From the NCBI GenBank assembly GCA_020024595.1, contig JAHHTO010000035.1, positions 1 to 17,512 on the forward strand: a DNA stretch of 17,512 nt. Reading direction: 5' to 3'. The notes beneath the pieces were generated by a model that searched no databases, was not told the DNA's origin, and was given only the letters and a program-made list of their open reading frames with translations. This DNA is from Schaedlerella sp. (GTDB lineage Bacteria > Bacillota > Clostridia > Lachnospirales > Lachnospiraceae). Positions 7,686 to 15,793 of this stretch are shown one piece after another (the first letter of the stretch is position 1; every line of letters begins with the position of its first letter). Position numbers and translations under genes: made by a program.

Positions 7686-7748
7686 ACATTTGCCCATCCT
7701 GTTCTTATATTTTCATTACTATTACAATCCTTTTACACAGCAACAGCA

Positions 7749-8624
7749 TTATCGGCTCTTTTTCAATATCGCCTCCAACTCTTCTACCGTGAAATGATAT
7801 GCGGTATTACAGAAATGACATTTTACCTCGATCGTCTCCCCGTCATCGATCATTTCCTGGATATCTTTCTTGCCGATGCTGATAATTGCCTTCTCAATCC
7901 TTTCTTTTGAACAGTTACAGTGATAGGAGGTTGGAAATGTGTCTGTTACTTCCATATCCAGTCCATCTAATACCTGTGACAACATTTCTTCTGGCGTATG
8001 TCCGTTATCTAGCATGGCTGTCACTGACTGGATCTTACTAATATTTTCTTCCAGCTTTGTGAGTACCTCTTCTTCAATAAATGGCATCACCTGCACGATA
8101 AACCCGCCCGCACAACACACAGTATTATTCTTTTCCATCAGAACCCCCAGTCCTACTGAAGAGGGCACCTGCTCAGAAGTTGCAAAATAATACGTCAAAT
8201 CTTCCGCAATTTCCCCGGTCTGAAGAATCGTTTGTCCTGCATAAGGTTCTTTCAACCCCATATCTTTAATCACGTTCAGAATCCCTTGACCAAGTGCACC
8301 ACCAACATCCAACTTCCCATTCTTTGGGGGTAAAATCACTTCCGGCTCATTCACATAACCTTTGACATTTCCCACTGCATCTGCAGTTACAGTCAGACCT
8401 CCAATCGGACCGCTGCAGTTGATCTGTAAAGTCAACACGTCTGTCGGATTCTTCATCATACTTCCCATCATCACCCCACCAGTCAACAGCCGCCCCAGCG
8501 CAGCTGTCGCAACCGGACTTGTTCCATGATATCTTCTTGCCTGTTCTACTAAATCTGTTGTCATTGCAGCAAAGGCACGAATTTGTGTGTTTGCTGCAGT
8601 CGCTCTTACGATATAATCTTTCAT
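7749..8624 (-). CDS. hslO: Hsp33 family redox-regulated molecular chaperone HslO
   Basis: Cytoplasmic holdase chaperone activated by oxidation, 291 residues, the usual length. The N-terminal substrate-binding domain starts MKDYIVRATAANTQIRAFAA and contains GRLLTGGVMMGSMMK, typical of the family. The C-terminal zinc redox switch has Cys236-x-Cys238 (HCNCSKER) and Cys269-x-x-Cys272 (KCHFCNTAYHF), so all four zinc cysteines are present and the switch should work. AAAGGG lies about 8 bases before the ATG at 8624. It lies 151 bases after the methyltransferase stop and just upstream of nadE. The AT-rich gap before it has no convincing promoter, so it may be read from the methyltransferase promoter. 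Confidence 0.96.
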   Translation of the reverse strand: MKDYIVRATAANTQIRAFAAMTTDLVEQARRYHGTSPVATAALGRLLTGGVMMGSMMKNPTDVLTLQINCSGPIGGLTVTADAVGNVKGYVNEPEVILPPKNGKLDVGGALGQGILNVIKDMGLKEPYAGQTILQTGEIAEDLTYYFATSEQVPSSVGLGVLMEKNNTVCCAGGFIVQVMPFIEEEVLTKLEENISKIQSVTAMLDNGHTPEEMLSQVLDGLDMEVTDTFPTSYHCNCSKERIEKAIISIGKKDIQEMIDDGETIEVKCHFCNTAYHFTVEELEAILKKSR

Positions 8625-8775
8625 TTTTTCATCCCTTTCTTATTCATTCACATCATCATCCAGCTCGTCCATTTTGTAGTTTCAAAAATATATTTAGAAC
8701 GTTTTATATTTATTTGTAAACTTTTTTATTTATTTAGACACTCAAAGAATGCAAGTTCATTTGAAAAGCTATTCT

Positions 8776-9552
8776 CTATATCCCGAAACCATGTTTTGCC
8801 GCAACCACACAGATTCTCTCACTATTGACCTTCGGTTCTTCTCGCGTGAATGCATCATATGCCACCAGAAAACACATGCCAGCTTCTTCCAAAAGAGCCT
8901 TTACAGACTCCAATGTATAAGCTCTTTGAAAGTGTGTTTCCTGATATCTTTGATAAATATCCTGACCGTTTTTCGACAGCTCTTCATCCCGCACAAACAG
9001 ACTCAATTCATATTCATTGATTTTCTCTTCTTCGTAGTAATAATTATCCCAGATAAAGCTGCATTCTTCCCGACTCTCTGCAATGGTGCAATCTCCAAGC
9101 ATTTCCCGGTATTTATACTCTGTATTAAAATCGAAAATAAATACGCCATCCGAATCCAGATAATTATTCACCCAGTGAAACACCTGCCGAAGTTCTGTCG
9201 GATCTGTAATATAATTAATCGAATCACAAATGCTGACAATCGCACGTACGGTACCATACAATTCAAATTCTCTCATATCCTGACACAGATAAAGAATATC
9301 GTGATCTGATTTTAACTTCTTCTCCAATGCAATTTCCAGCATATCTTCAGAATTATCCACTCCAATCATATCATATCCCAGATTTGCCAGAAATTCTGTC
9401 ATAGTTCCGGTTCCGCACCCCAAATCCAGAACCATTCCGTTCTCAATTCCGTATTCCTCAAGCAAACTATGCAGATACTGCCCCCATTCCTCATACGGTA
9501 CGTTATCCATAAATATATCATATACTGCTGCAAAACTTGTATACGCTTCCAA
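8776..9552 (-). CDS. class I SAM-dependent methyltransferase
   Basis: 258-residue Rossmann-type methyltransferase. Motif I (VLDLGCGTGT) is near residues 41-50, followed by GYDMIGVDNSEDML with the acidic ribose-binding Asp. The start codon is TTG at 9552, supported by GAGAGG 8 bases upstream and by the family-like N-terminus MEAYTSFAAVYDIFMDNVPY. Later sequence (the SICDSINYITD segment and the FIFDFNTEYKYRE segment) matches the small-molecule methyltransferase group common in Clostridia. The substrate cannot be read from the sequence. An extended -10 promoter lies 120 bases upstream. Its neighbours are hslO and nadE, which do not reveal its role. Confidence 0.88.
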   Translation of the reverse strand: MEAYTSFAAVYDIFMDNVPYEEWGQYLHSLLEEYGIENGMVLDLGCGTGTMTEFLANLGYDMIGVDNSEDMLEIALEKKLKSDHDILYLCQDMREFELYGTVRAIVSICDSINYITDPTELRQVFHWVNNYLDSDGVFIFDFNTEYKYREMLGDCTIAESREECSFIWDNYYYEEEKINEYELSLFVRDEELSKNGQDIYQRYQETHFQRAYTLESVKALLEEAGMCFLVAYDAFTREEPKVNSERICVVAAKHGFGI

Positions 9553-9588
9553 AATCGATACCTCTCACTTTTGTTCTAATATATCAAA

Positions 9589-9645
9589 CTATCGTTTCAT
9601 TTTACGTCGCCTATAACCTCTAGAAAAAACAACATGCCTCTTCAT
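9589..9645 (-). CDS. possible 18-residue basic leader peptide ahead of the methyltransferase
   Basis: ATG to TAG, 18 codons, encoding MKRHVVFSRGYRRRKMKR. It lies entirely in the leader between the promoter (9672-9700) and the methyltransferase start. An AAGG lies only 3 bases before the ATG, a poor ribosome binding site. Eight of 18 residues are Lys or Arg. It may be chance. Confidence 0.2.
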   Translation of the reverse strand: MKRHVVFSRGYRRRKMKR

Positions 9646-9671
9646 ACGCCTTGTTCTTTCTCTTCGGACAA

Positions 9672-9700
9672 ATTATAGCATATTTCATAGCAGTATACAA
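9672..9700 (-). promoter_or_regulatory. promoter for the methyltransferase (and possibly hslO-nadE)
   Basis: Minus strand: TTGTAT at 9700-9695, a 17-base spacer, then TATAAT at 9677-9672 preceded by TGC (extended -10). The -35 is weak, the -10 perfect. Transcription would start about 110 bases before the methyltransferase TTG codon. Confidence 0.7.
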
Positions 9701-9719
9701 ACAGCAATCCCGTCCATCG

Positions 9720-10958
9720 CTATACACCACGTTTACTGTCCATATTATATAGCGAACGAATCCGCTCCCGTTCGCGTCTCACTTTTTCCAGCTTCCGCTT
9801 TCTGGCTCTCTGTATTCTGACATAACGAATATAGAGCACAAGAAGTCCCCCAAGAATTACTGTGAGAATGCCAAGAATTACAAACACAATTTCTAAAGTA
9901 TGCTGTAACAACTCGGCTCCCGTCATCTTGCGGATCTCTTTTTTATCCTTCTTCTCCTTTTTATCCTGTACGGTTTCTATCCGTTTCTTTTTCTTCTTTT
10001 CTGCTTTCTTTTCTACTTTCTTTTCCTTTTTCTTTTCCGTTTGTTCCGCTGGAAAATTATATGGAACCATCGTCTTATACAGACAGATATTTCGCCTTCC
10101 ATCTGCATAGACCACATTTACAGCTGCAACAAAAACTCCCGGTTCCAGTTCACAGATTGATTCCGGTTCATCCTCCACCACATTTTCAAAGCGAAAATCC
10201 AACTGCGCATCCGATACCATCTCTCTTCGTGATATCGAATACATATGAATATAATCTCCAATGCCCAGATTCAATGTTAGTGGAAAATTAATAATATAAT
10301 CTCCGCTGATGCATAAATCTTGAAAGTTGTCTCCTTTTGCTGTATGTGCATACGACCCCAAATCTTCCGTAACCTGAAACTGATCATTCAAAATTTTGAA
10401 ACTATATCCTCCATCCACATTGGTCTGAATCACATACTGCTTTTTTTCTTCATCATAATCAATTCCGAGGATGTTGTAATCTGATGCAATCTGAACCCGA
10501 CCTTTGTATTCCAATGTTTCTGAATCCATAAGAAAAACGCAGCCTCTGTTCTCCGGATTTCCACTGGTATATAATGCAACTGCAATTTCCTTTGTATCAG
10601 GATTATATGCCATTCCGTTCGCATGCTCATAGTTCGTTGCAGCAACACGCTTTGCCAGTGAATATTTTTTCACCGATTTTCCATCCGCATCTGTATCATT
10701 CCGATAGTAAGCCTTTACAACATCTACATCTGGTGCTCCATCTGCAGTATTTTCCAAAGTGATAATATAATCTTCCGTTGCACAGACAGACTGCACCACC
10801 CCAAACGGTGCTTCTATCCGATCTTCTATGATTTTCTCCCATACAACTCCTTCAAAAGCATCATCTGAAGCGATCTCCGCCTGTACCTCCAGTGTTCCAA
10901 CACAAAGGCATAAGATTACACTCCAGAAAACGCACAGCAAGAGTGTTCCCCTTTTCAT
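9720..10958 (-). CDS. putative secreted/membrane-anchored propeller-like protein with Lys-rich linker
   Basis: Unrecognised 412-residue protein. Residues 1-27 are a signal peptide ending in EVQA, without a lipobox. Residues about 30-300 look like repeated beta-strand blades (segments such as AVALYTSGNPENRGCVFLMD), suggesting a propeller fold, although no named family is certain. Then comes a very basic linker of Lys/Glu repeats (about 303-345), one transmembrane helix (about 355-378, VFVILGILTVILGGLLVLYI) and a basic tail rich in Arg. This implies an extracytoplasmic sensor or wall-spanning domain held to the membrane with the tail in the cytoplasm. The start ATG at 10958 has GGAG 8 bases upstream. 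A near-consensus promoter lies at 10996-11025. The linker is low-complexity, so homology hits through it should be discounted. Confidence 0.8.
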   Translation of the reverse strand: MKRGTLLLCVFWSVILCLCVGTLEVQAEIASDDAFEGVVWEKIIEDRIEAPFGVVQSVCATEDYIITLENTADGAPDVDVVKAYYRNDTDADGKSVKKYSLAKRVAATNYEHANGMAYNPDTKEIAVALYTSGNPENRGCVFLMDSETLEYKGRVQIASDYNILGIDYDEEKKQYVIQTNVDGGYSFKILNDQFQVTEDLGSYAHTAKGDNFQDLCISGDYIINFPLTLNLGIGDYIHMYSISRREMVSDAQLDFRFENVVEDEPESICELEPGVFVAAVNVVYADGRRNICLYKTMVPYNFPAEQTEKKKEKKVEKKAEKKKKKRIETVQDKKEKKDKKEIRKMTGAELLQHTLEIVFVILGILTVILGGLLVLYIRYVRIQRARKRKLEKVRRERERIRSLYNMDSKRGV

Positions 10959-10995
10959 TTCCTATACTCCCTGTTCCTGTATTTTCCTGTCGTTT

Positions 10996-11025
10996 ATCAT
11001 AACACCCCAAACCATTGATTGACAA
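10996..11025 (-). promoter_or_regulatory. promoter for the propeller-like membrane protein
   Basis: Minus strand: TTGTCA (11025-11020), an 18-base spacer, TATGAT (11001-10996). Each hexamer is one base off consensus. It is located 38 bases before the ATG at 10958 and after the ilvE terminator. Confidence 0.8.
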
Positions 11026-11035
11026 GACTGTGTGT

Positions 11036-11080
11036 AAAAAAACAAGAACTGTTTCCAATAATCTACTAGAAACAGTTCCT
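11036..11080 (-). terminator. rho-independent terminator after ilvE
   Basis: Minus strand: GAACTGTTTC (11078-11069) pairs perfectly with GAAACAGTTC (11055-11046), then a run of seven T (11042-11036). It lies 45 bases after the ilvE stop. Confidence 0.92.
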
Positions 11081-11124
11081 GATTCACTCTACATTTTCGA
11101 ACACCTCGATAAGTCTGCCTTACT

Positions 11125-12150
11125 CTATTCAATCACATGAATCCAACCTTTTGGTGCTTCAATCTGTCCCATCTGAATTCCGGTCAGTGTCTCATACAAT
11201 TTCTGCGTAACCGGTCCCATTTTCTCCATTCCGCTCGGGAAGCAGATTTCTTTTCCATGATCTACAATCTTACCAACCGGTGAAATCACTGCTGCAGTTC
11301 CGCACAAGCCGCATTCTGCAAATTCTTTTACTTCATCCAAATACACATCTCTTTCTTCTACCTCCAGACCAAGATAATGCTCTGCCACATACATCAGAGA
11401 ACGTCTTGTAATAGAAGGCAAAATTGTATCTGAATGAGGGGTTACCACCTTATGCTCCTTGGTAACGAAGATAAAATTCGCTCCGCCAGTCTCCTCCACT
11501 TTCGTCCTTGTTGCAGAATCCAGATACAGATTCTCATCAAACCCGTTTGCATGAGCTGTTACAATTGCATGAAGACTCATGGCGTAATTCAGTCCTGCCT
11601 TAATGTGCCCGGTTCCATGTGGTGCCGCTCTGTCAAAATCAGAAACACAGATTGTCAAAGGCTTAACCCCACCCTTAAAATACGGTCCTACCGGAGTTGT
11701 AAATACACGAAACTGATATTCATCTGCCGGTTTTACACCAATGACTGGATTGATTCCAAACATATATGGACGTACATACAAGGTTGCCCCGAAACCATAT
11801 GGAGGAACATAAGCCGCATTTGCCCGAATCGTCTCTTCCACTGCTTTCACAAAACATTCTGCCGGAAATACCGGCATTTCCAATCTCTTTGCAGAATCTT
11901 CCATACGCACCCCGTTCAGATCCGGACGAAATGTTACAATATGCCCGTCTACTGTCGTATAAGCTTTCATCCCTTCAAAAATCGTCTGCGCATACTGAAG
12001 CACTCCGGCACATTCATTCATCGTAATATTAGAATCTGTTGTCAGTCCGCCTGGCTCCCACTCTCCGTTTTTATAATTTGCAACGTATCGGTACTCCGTT
12101 GGAATATATCCAAACCCCAGATTCTTCCAATCTATATTTTTCTTCTCCAT
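11125..12150 (-). CDS. ilvE: branched-chain amino acid aminotransferase
   Basis: PLP-dependent class IV aminotransferase for Leu/Ile/Val, 341 residues. It belongs to the longer BCAT type beginning MEKKNIDWKNLGFGYIPTEY. The segment TGHIKAGLNYAMSL (Lys184 as PLP Schiff base) and the later TKVEETGGANFIFV match the family, as does ECGLCGTAAVISPVG for cofactor phosphate binding. The start at 12150 follows GGAGG by 7 bases; an earlier in-frame ATG at 12183 lacks such a site. It follows ilvN by about 160 bases and has its own promoter (12235-12263), so it can be read either through from ilvBN or separately. It ends at the 11036-11080 terminator. It catalyses the last step of the pathway whose first step is IlvBN. 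Confidence 0.95.
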   Translation of the reverse strand: MEKKNIDWKNLGFGYIPTEYRYVANYKNGEWEPGGLTTDSNITMNECAGVLQYAQTIFEGMKAYTTVDGHIVTFRPDLNGVRMEDSAKRLEMPVFPAECFVKAVEETIRANAAYVPPYGFGATLYVRPYMFGINPVIGVKPADEYQFRVFTTPVGPYFKGGVKPLTICVSDFDRAAPHGTGHIKAGLNYAMSLHAIVTAHANGFDENLYLDSATRTKVEETGGANFIFVTKEHKVVTPHSDTILPSITRRSLMYVAEHYLGLEVEERDVYLDEVKEFAECGLCGTAAVISPVGKIVDHGKEICFPSGMEKMGPVTQKLYETLTGIQMGQIEAPKGWIHVIE

Positions 12151-12199
12151 TGTATCTCCTCCATTTCGTTGGTAAGAAACCACTATTTTATCCCACCAA

Positions 12200-12220
12200 T
12201 GATATAATGATTGATATAAT
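12200..12220 (+). repeat. paired direct repeats in the ilvE leader
   Basis: TGATATAAT occurs at 12200-12208 and again at 12212-12220, with 12-base periodicity, just downstream of the expected ilvE transcription start. It could be an operator for a dimeric regulator binding one face of the helix, or chance in AT-rich DNA. Confidence 0.3.
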
Positions 12221-12234
12221 CACGAACGCTATTC

Positions 12235-12263
12235 ATTATAATACTGCTCTGTTTAAAAATCAA
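12235..12263 (-). promoter_or_regulatory. promoter for ilvE
   Basis: Minus strand: TTGATT (12263-12258), a 17-base spacer, then a perfect TATAAT (12240-12235). It lies in the ilvN-ilvE gap, 85 bases before the ilvE ATG. Confidence 0.75.
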
Positions 12264-12313
12264 GAGTATGCTCTGTTTTAGATCTTCCGTTTCTGTATCT
12301 ATACCTAGAATCC

Positions 12314-12823
12314 TTACCGCTCCATCATACTGATCGATTCGATACCAACACTTCCTCCACGCACGACTTCTATGTTTTTAAACTCTTCCTTCATCAACTT
12401 TATAACGGCATCATTTTTTGTCGCTGTTTGTACAAACTCCAAAAGAACACTATCTCTTCCATAATCAATAACTCTTGCTTTAAATGTCTCCGCAATCTGA
12501 AATAATTCCGTCTTCTCTCCCAGTGTACACTTTTCTACTTTCACATACAAAATTTCCTTCATCCTCACAAAAATATTTGTAAAGTCAATGACCTTAATAA
12601 CTTCCACCATACGATTCAGCTGCTTCTTAATCTGTTCAAACGTTTCATCATCGCTAACTGTCGCAATAGTCATTCTAGAAACTGTCGGATCTTCGGTCGT
12701 TCCTACAGTAAGACTATCCAAATTGTAACATTTTCCAGAAAAAAGTCCGGAAATTTTGGAAAGCACACCAACCTGATTCTCTACATATAACGAAATCCAT
12801 CTTTTTTTCATATTATTATCCAT
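12314..12823 (-). CDS. ilvN: acetolactate synthase small (regulatory) subunit
   Basis: 169-residue regulatory subunit of acetohydroxyacid synthase. The N-terminal ACT domain starts at RWISLYVENQVGVLSKISGL and contains SLTVGTTEDPTVSRMTI. The C-terminal half (DYGRDSVLLEFVQT) is also family-like. This subunit activates IlvB and binds valine for feedback control. Gene start: GGAGG lies 6 bases before the ATG at 12823. It begins 14 bases after the ilvB stop, so the two are one operon. No strong terminator follows, which would allow read-through into ilvE. Confidence 0.96.
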   Translation of the reverse strand: MDNNMKKRWISLYVENQVGVLSKISGLFSGKCYNLDSLTVGTTEDPTVSRMTIATVSDDETFEQIKKQLNRMVEVIKVIDFTNIFVRMKEILYVKVEKCTLGEKTELFQIAETFKARVIDYGRDSVLLEFVQTATKNDAVIKLMKEEFKNIEVVRGGSVGIESISMMER

Positions 12824-12837
12824 TCTCTACCTCCGCT

Positions 12838-14556
12838 TTAACAATCCAGAATCATCTCTTCCAGTGTGCCTCCCGGCTGAATCATCGGATATACCATCTC
12901 CTCCGGGTCTATAATAAACTCAATCAAAGTCGGAACCTTTGTATTTTTCTTTGCCTCTTCAAATGCAGCTGCTATATCTTTCCTATCTGTTACTCTGATT
13001 CCCTTTGCCCCATAGCTTTCTGCCAGTTTTATAAAATCTGGTGTGTATTCTGGCATCTCCTGTCCATCTGTTCTGCGAGACAACGCTCCCGATCGTAGAT
13101 CTGTCATCCCATACCGCTTGCCATAAAACAGCTTCTGCCACTGGCGAACCATTCCCAGATAAGTATTGTTAAACACACATAAGATCAAAGGAAGTTCCTC
13201 CAGTACTGCCGTTGCAAATTCCTGTATGTTCATCTGCATACCACCATCCCCTGAAATAGAAATAACCGGGGTGTCCGGATTGCCGAGCTTTGCTCCTATA
13301 GCTCCCGGAAATCCATATCCCATCGTTCCCAACCCGCCGGACATAATGATTTTCTTCTTTTCCGTAATCTCTGTATACTGTGCTGCAAACATCTGATGCT
13401 GCCCTACATCTGTCACGACAATGGCTTCGTCAAACTGCCGATTCATTTCATCTATAATATCTTTCGGTCCCATTGTCATATGCTTTCTCATATCCAGTGG
13501 ATGTTCTTGTTTCCACACCTCTATCTTGGAAAGCCATTTTTCTGTATGACACATTTCCACATATTCATTCATCTTATCCAATGCCACCTTTGCATCTGCC
13601 ACAATCGGTATATCTACATGAATATTTCTGGAAATAGACGCAGTATCAATATCTATATGGATAATCTGTGCCTTTGGAGCAAATGCGTGAAGTTTTCCAG
13701 TAATCCGGTCATTAAATCTAGTTCCAATAGAAAACAACACATCACAATCACTCACCGCCATATTTGCCGCATAAGCACCGTGCATACCAAGATTGCCGAT
13801 AAACAATGGATGATTGGTCGGGATCGCTCCCCGCCCCATAACCGTTGTAACAACAGGCACTTTTGTCTTCTCGACAACTTTCGCAAACACTTCATTTGCC
13901 TGTGCAATATTGACACCACCGCCGGCGAGAAACAGCGGTCTTTTTGCCTTATGAAGTACTTTCAGGGCACGCTTCAGCTGTCCGATATGCACACTCGTAT
14001 TCGGCTTATACCCGCGGATATTGACTTCCTTTGGATATTCTGCATCTCCAAGTTCTGCCATAACATCTTTTGGCAAATCAACCAACACAGGCCCCGGCTT
14101 CCCTGTACGTGCAATATAGAATGCTTCTTTGATAATTCTTCCCAAATCCTCACGGTTTCTAACTGTCACACCATATTTGGTGATACTCCTTGTAATCCCT
14201 ACAATATCCACTTCCTGAAATGCATCATTTCCTATCAGGTGACGTGCTACTTGTCCGGTAAAACATACAAGTGGAACACTGTCATAGTTTGCCGTTGCCA
14301 AACCTGTCACCAGATTGGTAGCTCCCGGTCCGCTTGTCACAAGACAAACCCCAACTTTCCCCGTTGTTCTTGCATAGGCATCTGCTTCATGCACCAGTGC
14401 CTGTTCATGTCGCGGAAGAATCACGCGAATCTCGTTCTGCTTATACAACTCGTCACTGATATCAATTGTACATGCACCCGGATATCCAAAAATCGTATCT
14501 ACACCCTCTTCTTTTAGCGCTTTTACCAACAGCTTATTTCCTGAAATCTGTTTCAT
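12838..14556 (-). CDS. ilvB: acetolactate synthase large (catalytic) subunit
   Basis: Catalytic subunit of acetohydroxyacid synthase, a ThDP-dependent enzyme that condenses pyruvate with pyruvate or 2-oxobutyrate as the first common step for Val, Leu and Ile. It has 572 residues, the full family length. It shows GYPGACTIDI and the catalytic Glu51 in LPRHEQALVHEADAYAR, the SGPGATNLVTG motif, and the ThDP/Mg site GDGGMQMNIQE with VFNNTYLGMVRQWQ after it. AGGAGG lies 7 bases before the ATG. It is the first gene of ilvB-ilvN(-ilvE) and is controlled by the T-box leader at 14664-14977. Homologues such as catabolic AlsS lack a partner small subunit; the adjacent ilvN settles the anabolic role. Confidence 0.97.
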   Translation of the reverse strand: MKQISGNKLLVKALKEEGVDTIFGYPGACTIDISDELYKQNEIRVILPRHEQALVHEADAYARTTGKVGVCLVTSGPGATNLVTGLATANYDSVPLVCFTGQVARHLIGNDAFQEVDIVGITRSITKYGVTVRNREDLGRIIKEAFYIARTGKPGPVLVDLPKDVMAELGDAEYPKEVNIRGYKPNTSVHIGQLKRALKVLHKAKRPLFLAGGGVNIAQANEVFAKVVEKTKVPVVTTVMGRGAIPTNHPLFIGNLGMHGAYAANMAVSDCDVLFSIGTRFNDRITGKLHAFAPKAQIIHIDIDTASISRNIHVDIPIVADAKVALDKMNEYVEMCHTEKWLSKIEVWKQEHPLDMRKHMTMGPKDIIDEMNRQFDEAIVVTDVGQHQMFAAQYTEITEKKKIIMSGGLGTMGYGFPGAIGAKLGNPDTPVISISGDGGMQMNIQEFATAVLEELPLILCVFNNTYLGMVRQWQKLFYGKRYGMTDLRSGALSRRTDGQEMPEYTPDFIKLAESYGAKGIRVTDRKDIAAAFEEAKKNTKVPTLIEFIIDPEEMVYPMIQPGGTLEEMILDC

Positions 14557-14663
14557 ACACCATCCTCCTCATTCTTATTCTATACTATGGTTCTTCAACT
14601 TGGGCTGCAGTGCGCCCTCTTAGCAAAACGTTTTTAATTAATATCGGCAGATTCCTGCGAATC
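14557..14663 (-). other. ilvB leader between T-box terminator and start codon
   Basis: About 107 bases downstream of the T-box terminator. Apart from a small GATTC/GAATC hairpin next to the terminator and the AGGAGG site for ilvB, I see nothing functional here. Confidence 0.5.
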
Positions 14664-14698
14664 AAAAAACGCCCTAAGCCTATATAAGACTTAGGGCG
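14664..14698 (-). terminator. T-box intrinsic terminator upstream of ilvB
   Basis: Minus strand CGCCCTAAGTC pairs with GGCTTAGGGCG (11 bp, one G-U) around a 7-base loop, followed by six T. It lies directly downstream of the T-box antiterminator sequence, as expected for a transcription-attenuating T-box. Confidence 0.94.
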
Positions 14699-14977
14699 AA
14701 TAAACGATCCGTGGTACCACCTAAATTCAAAGATTCCTCTTTGCACTCTATCAATACAAGAACTCTGTTCCTATACCGCTTCCCTGTAACGTGGAAAATA
14801 CGTTGAATTCTACTGAAGTCTGCAGGTTATCTCCTGCCGCTCGTTCCATCCACTGCTCAAAGGCTACTTCCATAATCCCTTCATGAAGATTCACACCAAC
14901 CATCTTCTCTCTTTGCTTCCGGTAATTATGTACTCCTCCTTATCACTGCATTTTTTATTAAATTTTTCATGAAATTT
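14664..14977 (-). promoter_or_regulatory. T-box riboswitch, valine specifier (GUA), controlling ilvB
   Basis: A leader of about 310 bases between a consensus promoter and the terminator. Stem I: CATAAT pairs with ATTATG above the specifier loop and AAGG with CCTT below it. The 5' side of the loop is AGGAGTA and the 3' side GAAGTAG, i.e. the loop-E AGTA/GAA pair followed by the specifier codon GTA (14867-14865) and a purine. GTA is valine. Stem I also has the AGAGAG bulge and a GGTGTGAA element. The T-box itself, AGGTGGTACC at 14722-14713, carries TGGT to pair with a tRNA acceptor end ACCA, compatible with tRNA-Val. Uncharged tRNA-Val would favour the antiterminator and so ilvBN(E) transcription. 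Confidence 0.93.
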
Positions 14978-14983
14978 AAATTT

Positions 14984-15012
14984 ATTATACTGTGTGATTT
15001 TTGCTTTGTCAA
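14984..15012 (-). promoter_or_regulatory. consensus sigma-A promoter for the T-box-ilvBN transcript
   Basis: Minus strand: TTGACA (15012-15007), a 17-base spacer, TATAAT (14989-14984). Both hexamers are perfect. Transcription would start about 14977, at the 5' end of the T-box leader. Confidence 0.93.
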
Positions 15013-15057
15013 CGGGATTTTCTTGATGTTTTTTAACATCGCATCATAAACAATATA

Positions 15058-15708
15058 TCACCGGATCGGATAAAACAAGCAGATTCCCATCAAATAAACT
15101 GCTGTATAGTATAAACTCATCAGTATAGTCCCACTTAACCTGGTTCGTTTCCTTTTCACGAAATTCCATCCAATGATCCCATCTGAAATCACAAAACACA
15201 AACTGCCTACTGAGCGAATCCAGTCTTGTACTGCTCCCGTTTCAAACGCCCGTCCAAATGCTGTAGCACTCATCAGGCACAGAATTGCTGCGTAGATAAG
15301 CCCCGGAATTTTCAACTGCTTCAGCTTTCCCAAATATGGATAGAAAATCCCCAAGGCGACTCCATACAATATTACAAACACTATCATTGTATGAATGCCG
15401 AAGTACGCCCTCATCCCAATTCCTGCCATCATCCAGAGATGTCCAATCCCAAAACAAATAATTCCCCATATAAATTTTATTTCCAGAAGAACATCTGCAC
15501 AGGCATAGAGAAAGATAGCAATTGCCACACACCACACTGCAATTGTTTCAAAATGCAGTGCCGCAGTAATTGCAAGTATATCCGCGACAAGTGTCGCTGC
15601 CGCCTTAAAGGCAAGTACTTTCCTTTTATTTCGTTCTCTTCCCACAATATAAACAGTTCCAAGCAAAACCATCATGACCGCAGCCACAATCAACACAGTC
15701 ATTTTCAT
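15058..15708 (-). CDS. YhhN family membrane protein (lysoplasmalogenase-like)
   Basis: Multi-pass membrane protein of about 216 residues, with roughly seven to eight hydrophobic segments throughout. The C-terminal signature VISDGIIGWNFVKRK followed by SGTILMSLYYTAVYLMGI resembles the YhhN/TMEM86 family, whose animal and some bacterial members hydrolyse lysoplasmalogen. That activity is an inference here, though plasmalogen lipids are known in anaerobic Clostridia. The start ATG at 15708 is chosen because AGGGAG lies 11 bases upstream; an in-frame ATG at 15729 lacks a ribosome binding site. It lies about 85 bases after folA on the same strand and may be co-transcribed with thyA-folA, since no terminator is evident in between. 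Only a weak hairpin without a T-run (15025-15040) follows it. Confidence 0.75.
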   Translation of the reverse strand: MKMTVLIVAAVMMVLLGTVYIVGRERNKRKVLAFKAAATLVADILAITAALHFETIAVWCVAIAIFLYACADVLLEIKFIWGIICFGIGHLWMMAGIGMRAYFGIHTMIVFVILYGVALGIFYPYLGKLKQLKIPGLIYAAILCLMSATAFGRAFETGAVQDWIRSVGSLCFVISDGIIGWNFVKRKRTRLSGTILMSLYYTAVYLMGICLFYPIR

Positions 15709-15793
15709 TTTTTCAATCACTCCCTGCATATGAGATCAGCATCCATACACCAATCGTTTTTACACTGAATACGCCTACGCTTTCTTTCCCCTA

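Noticed and set aside
8625..8775. Promoter and a 10-codon ORF (MDELDDDVNE) before hslO
   Set aside because: The AT-rich gap gives only poor hexamers, and the tiny ORF has no ribosome binding site.
13396..14517. Long + strand ORF of 373 codons
   Set aside because: It is exactly antisense to ilvB, has Cys/His/Ile-rich unnatural composition and no ribosome binding site; a shadow of the real gene.
15025..15040. GATGTT/AACATC hairpin as terminator of the YhhN-family gene
   Set aside because: Only 6 AT-rich pairs and no T-run on the minus strand; too weak to call.
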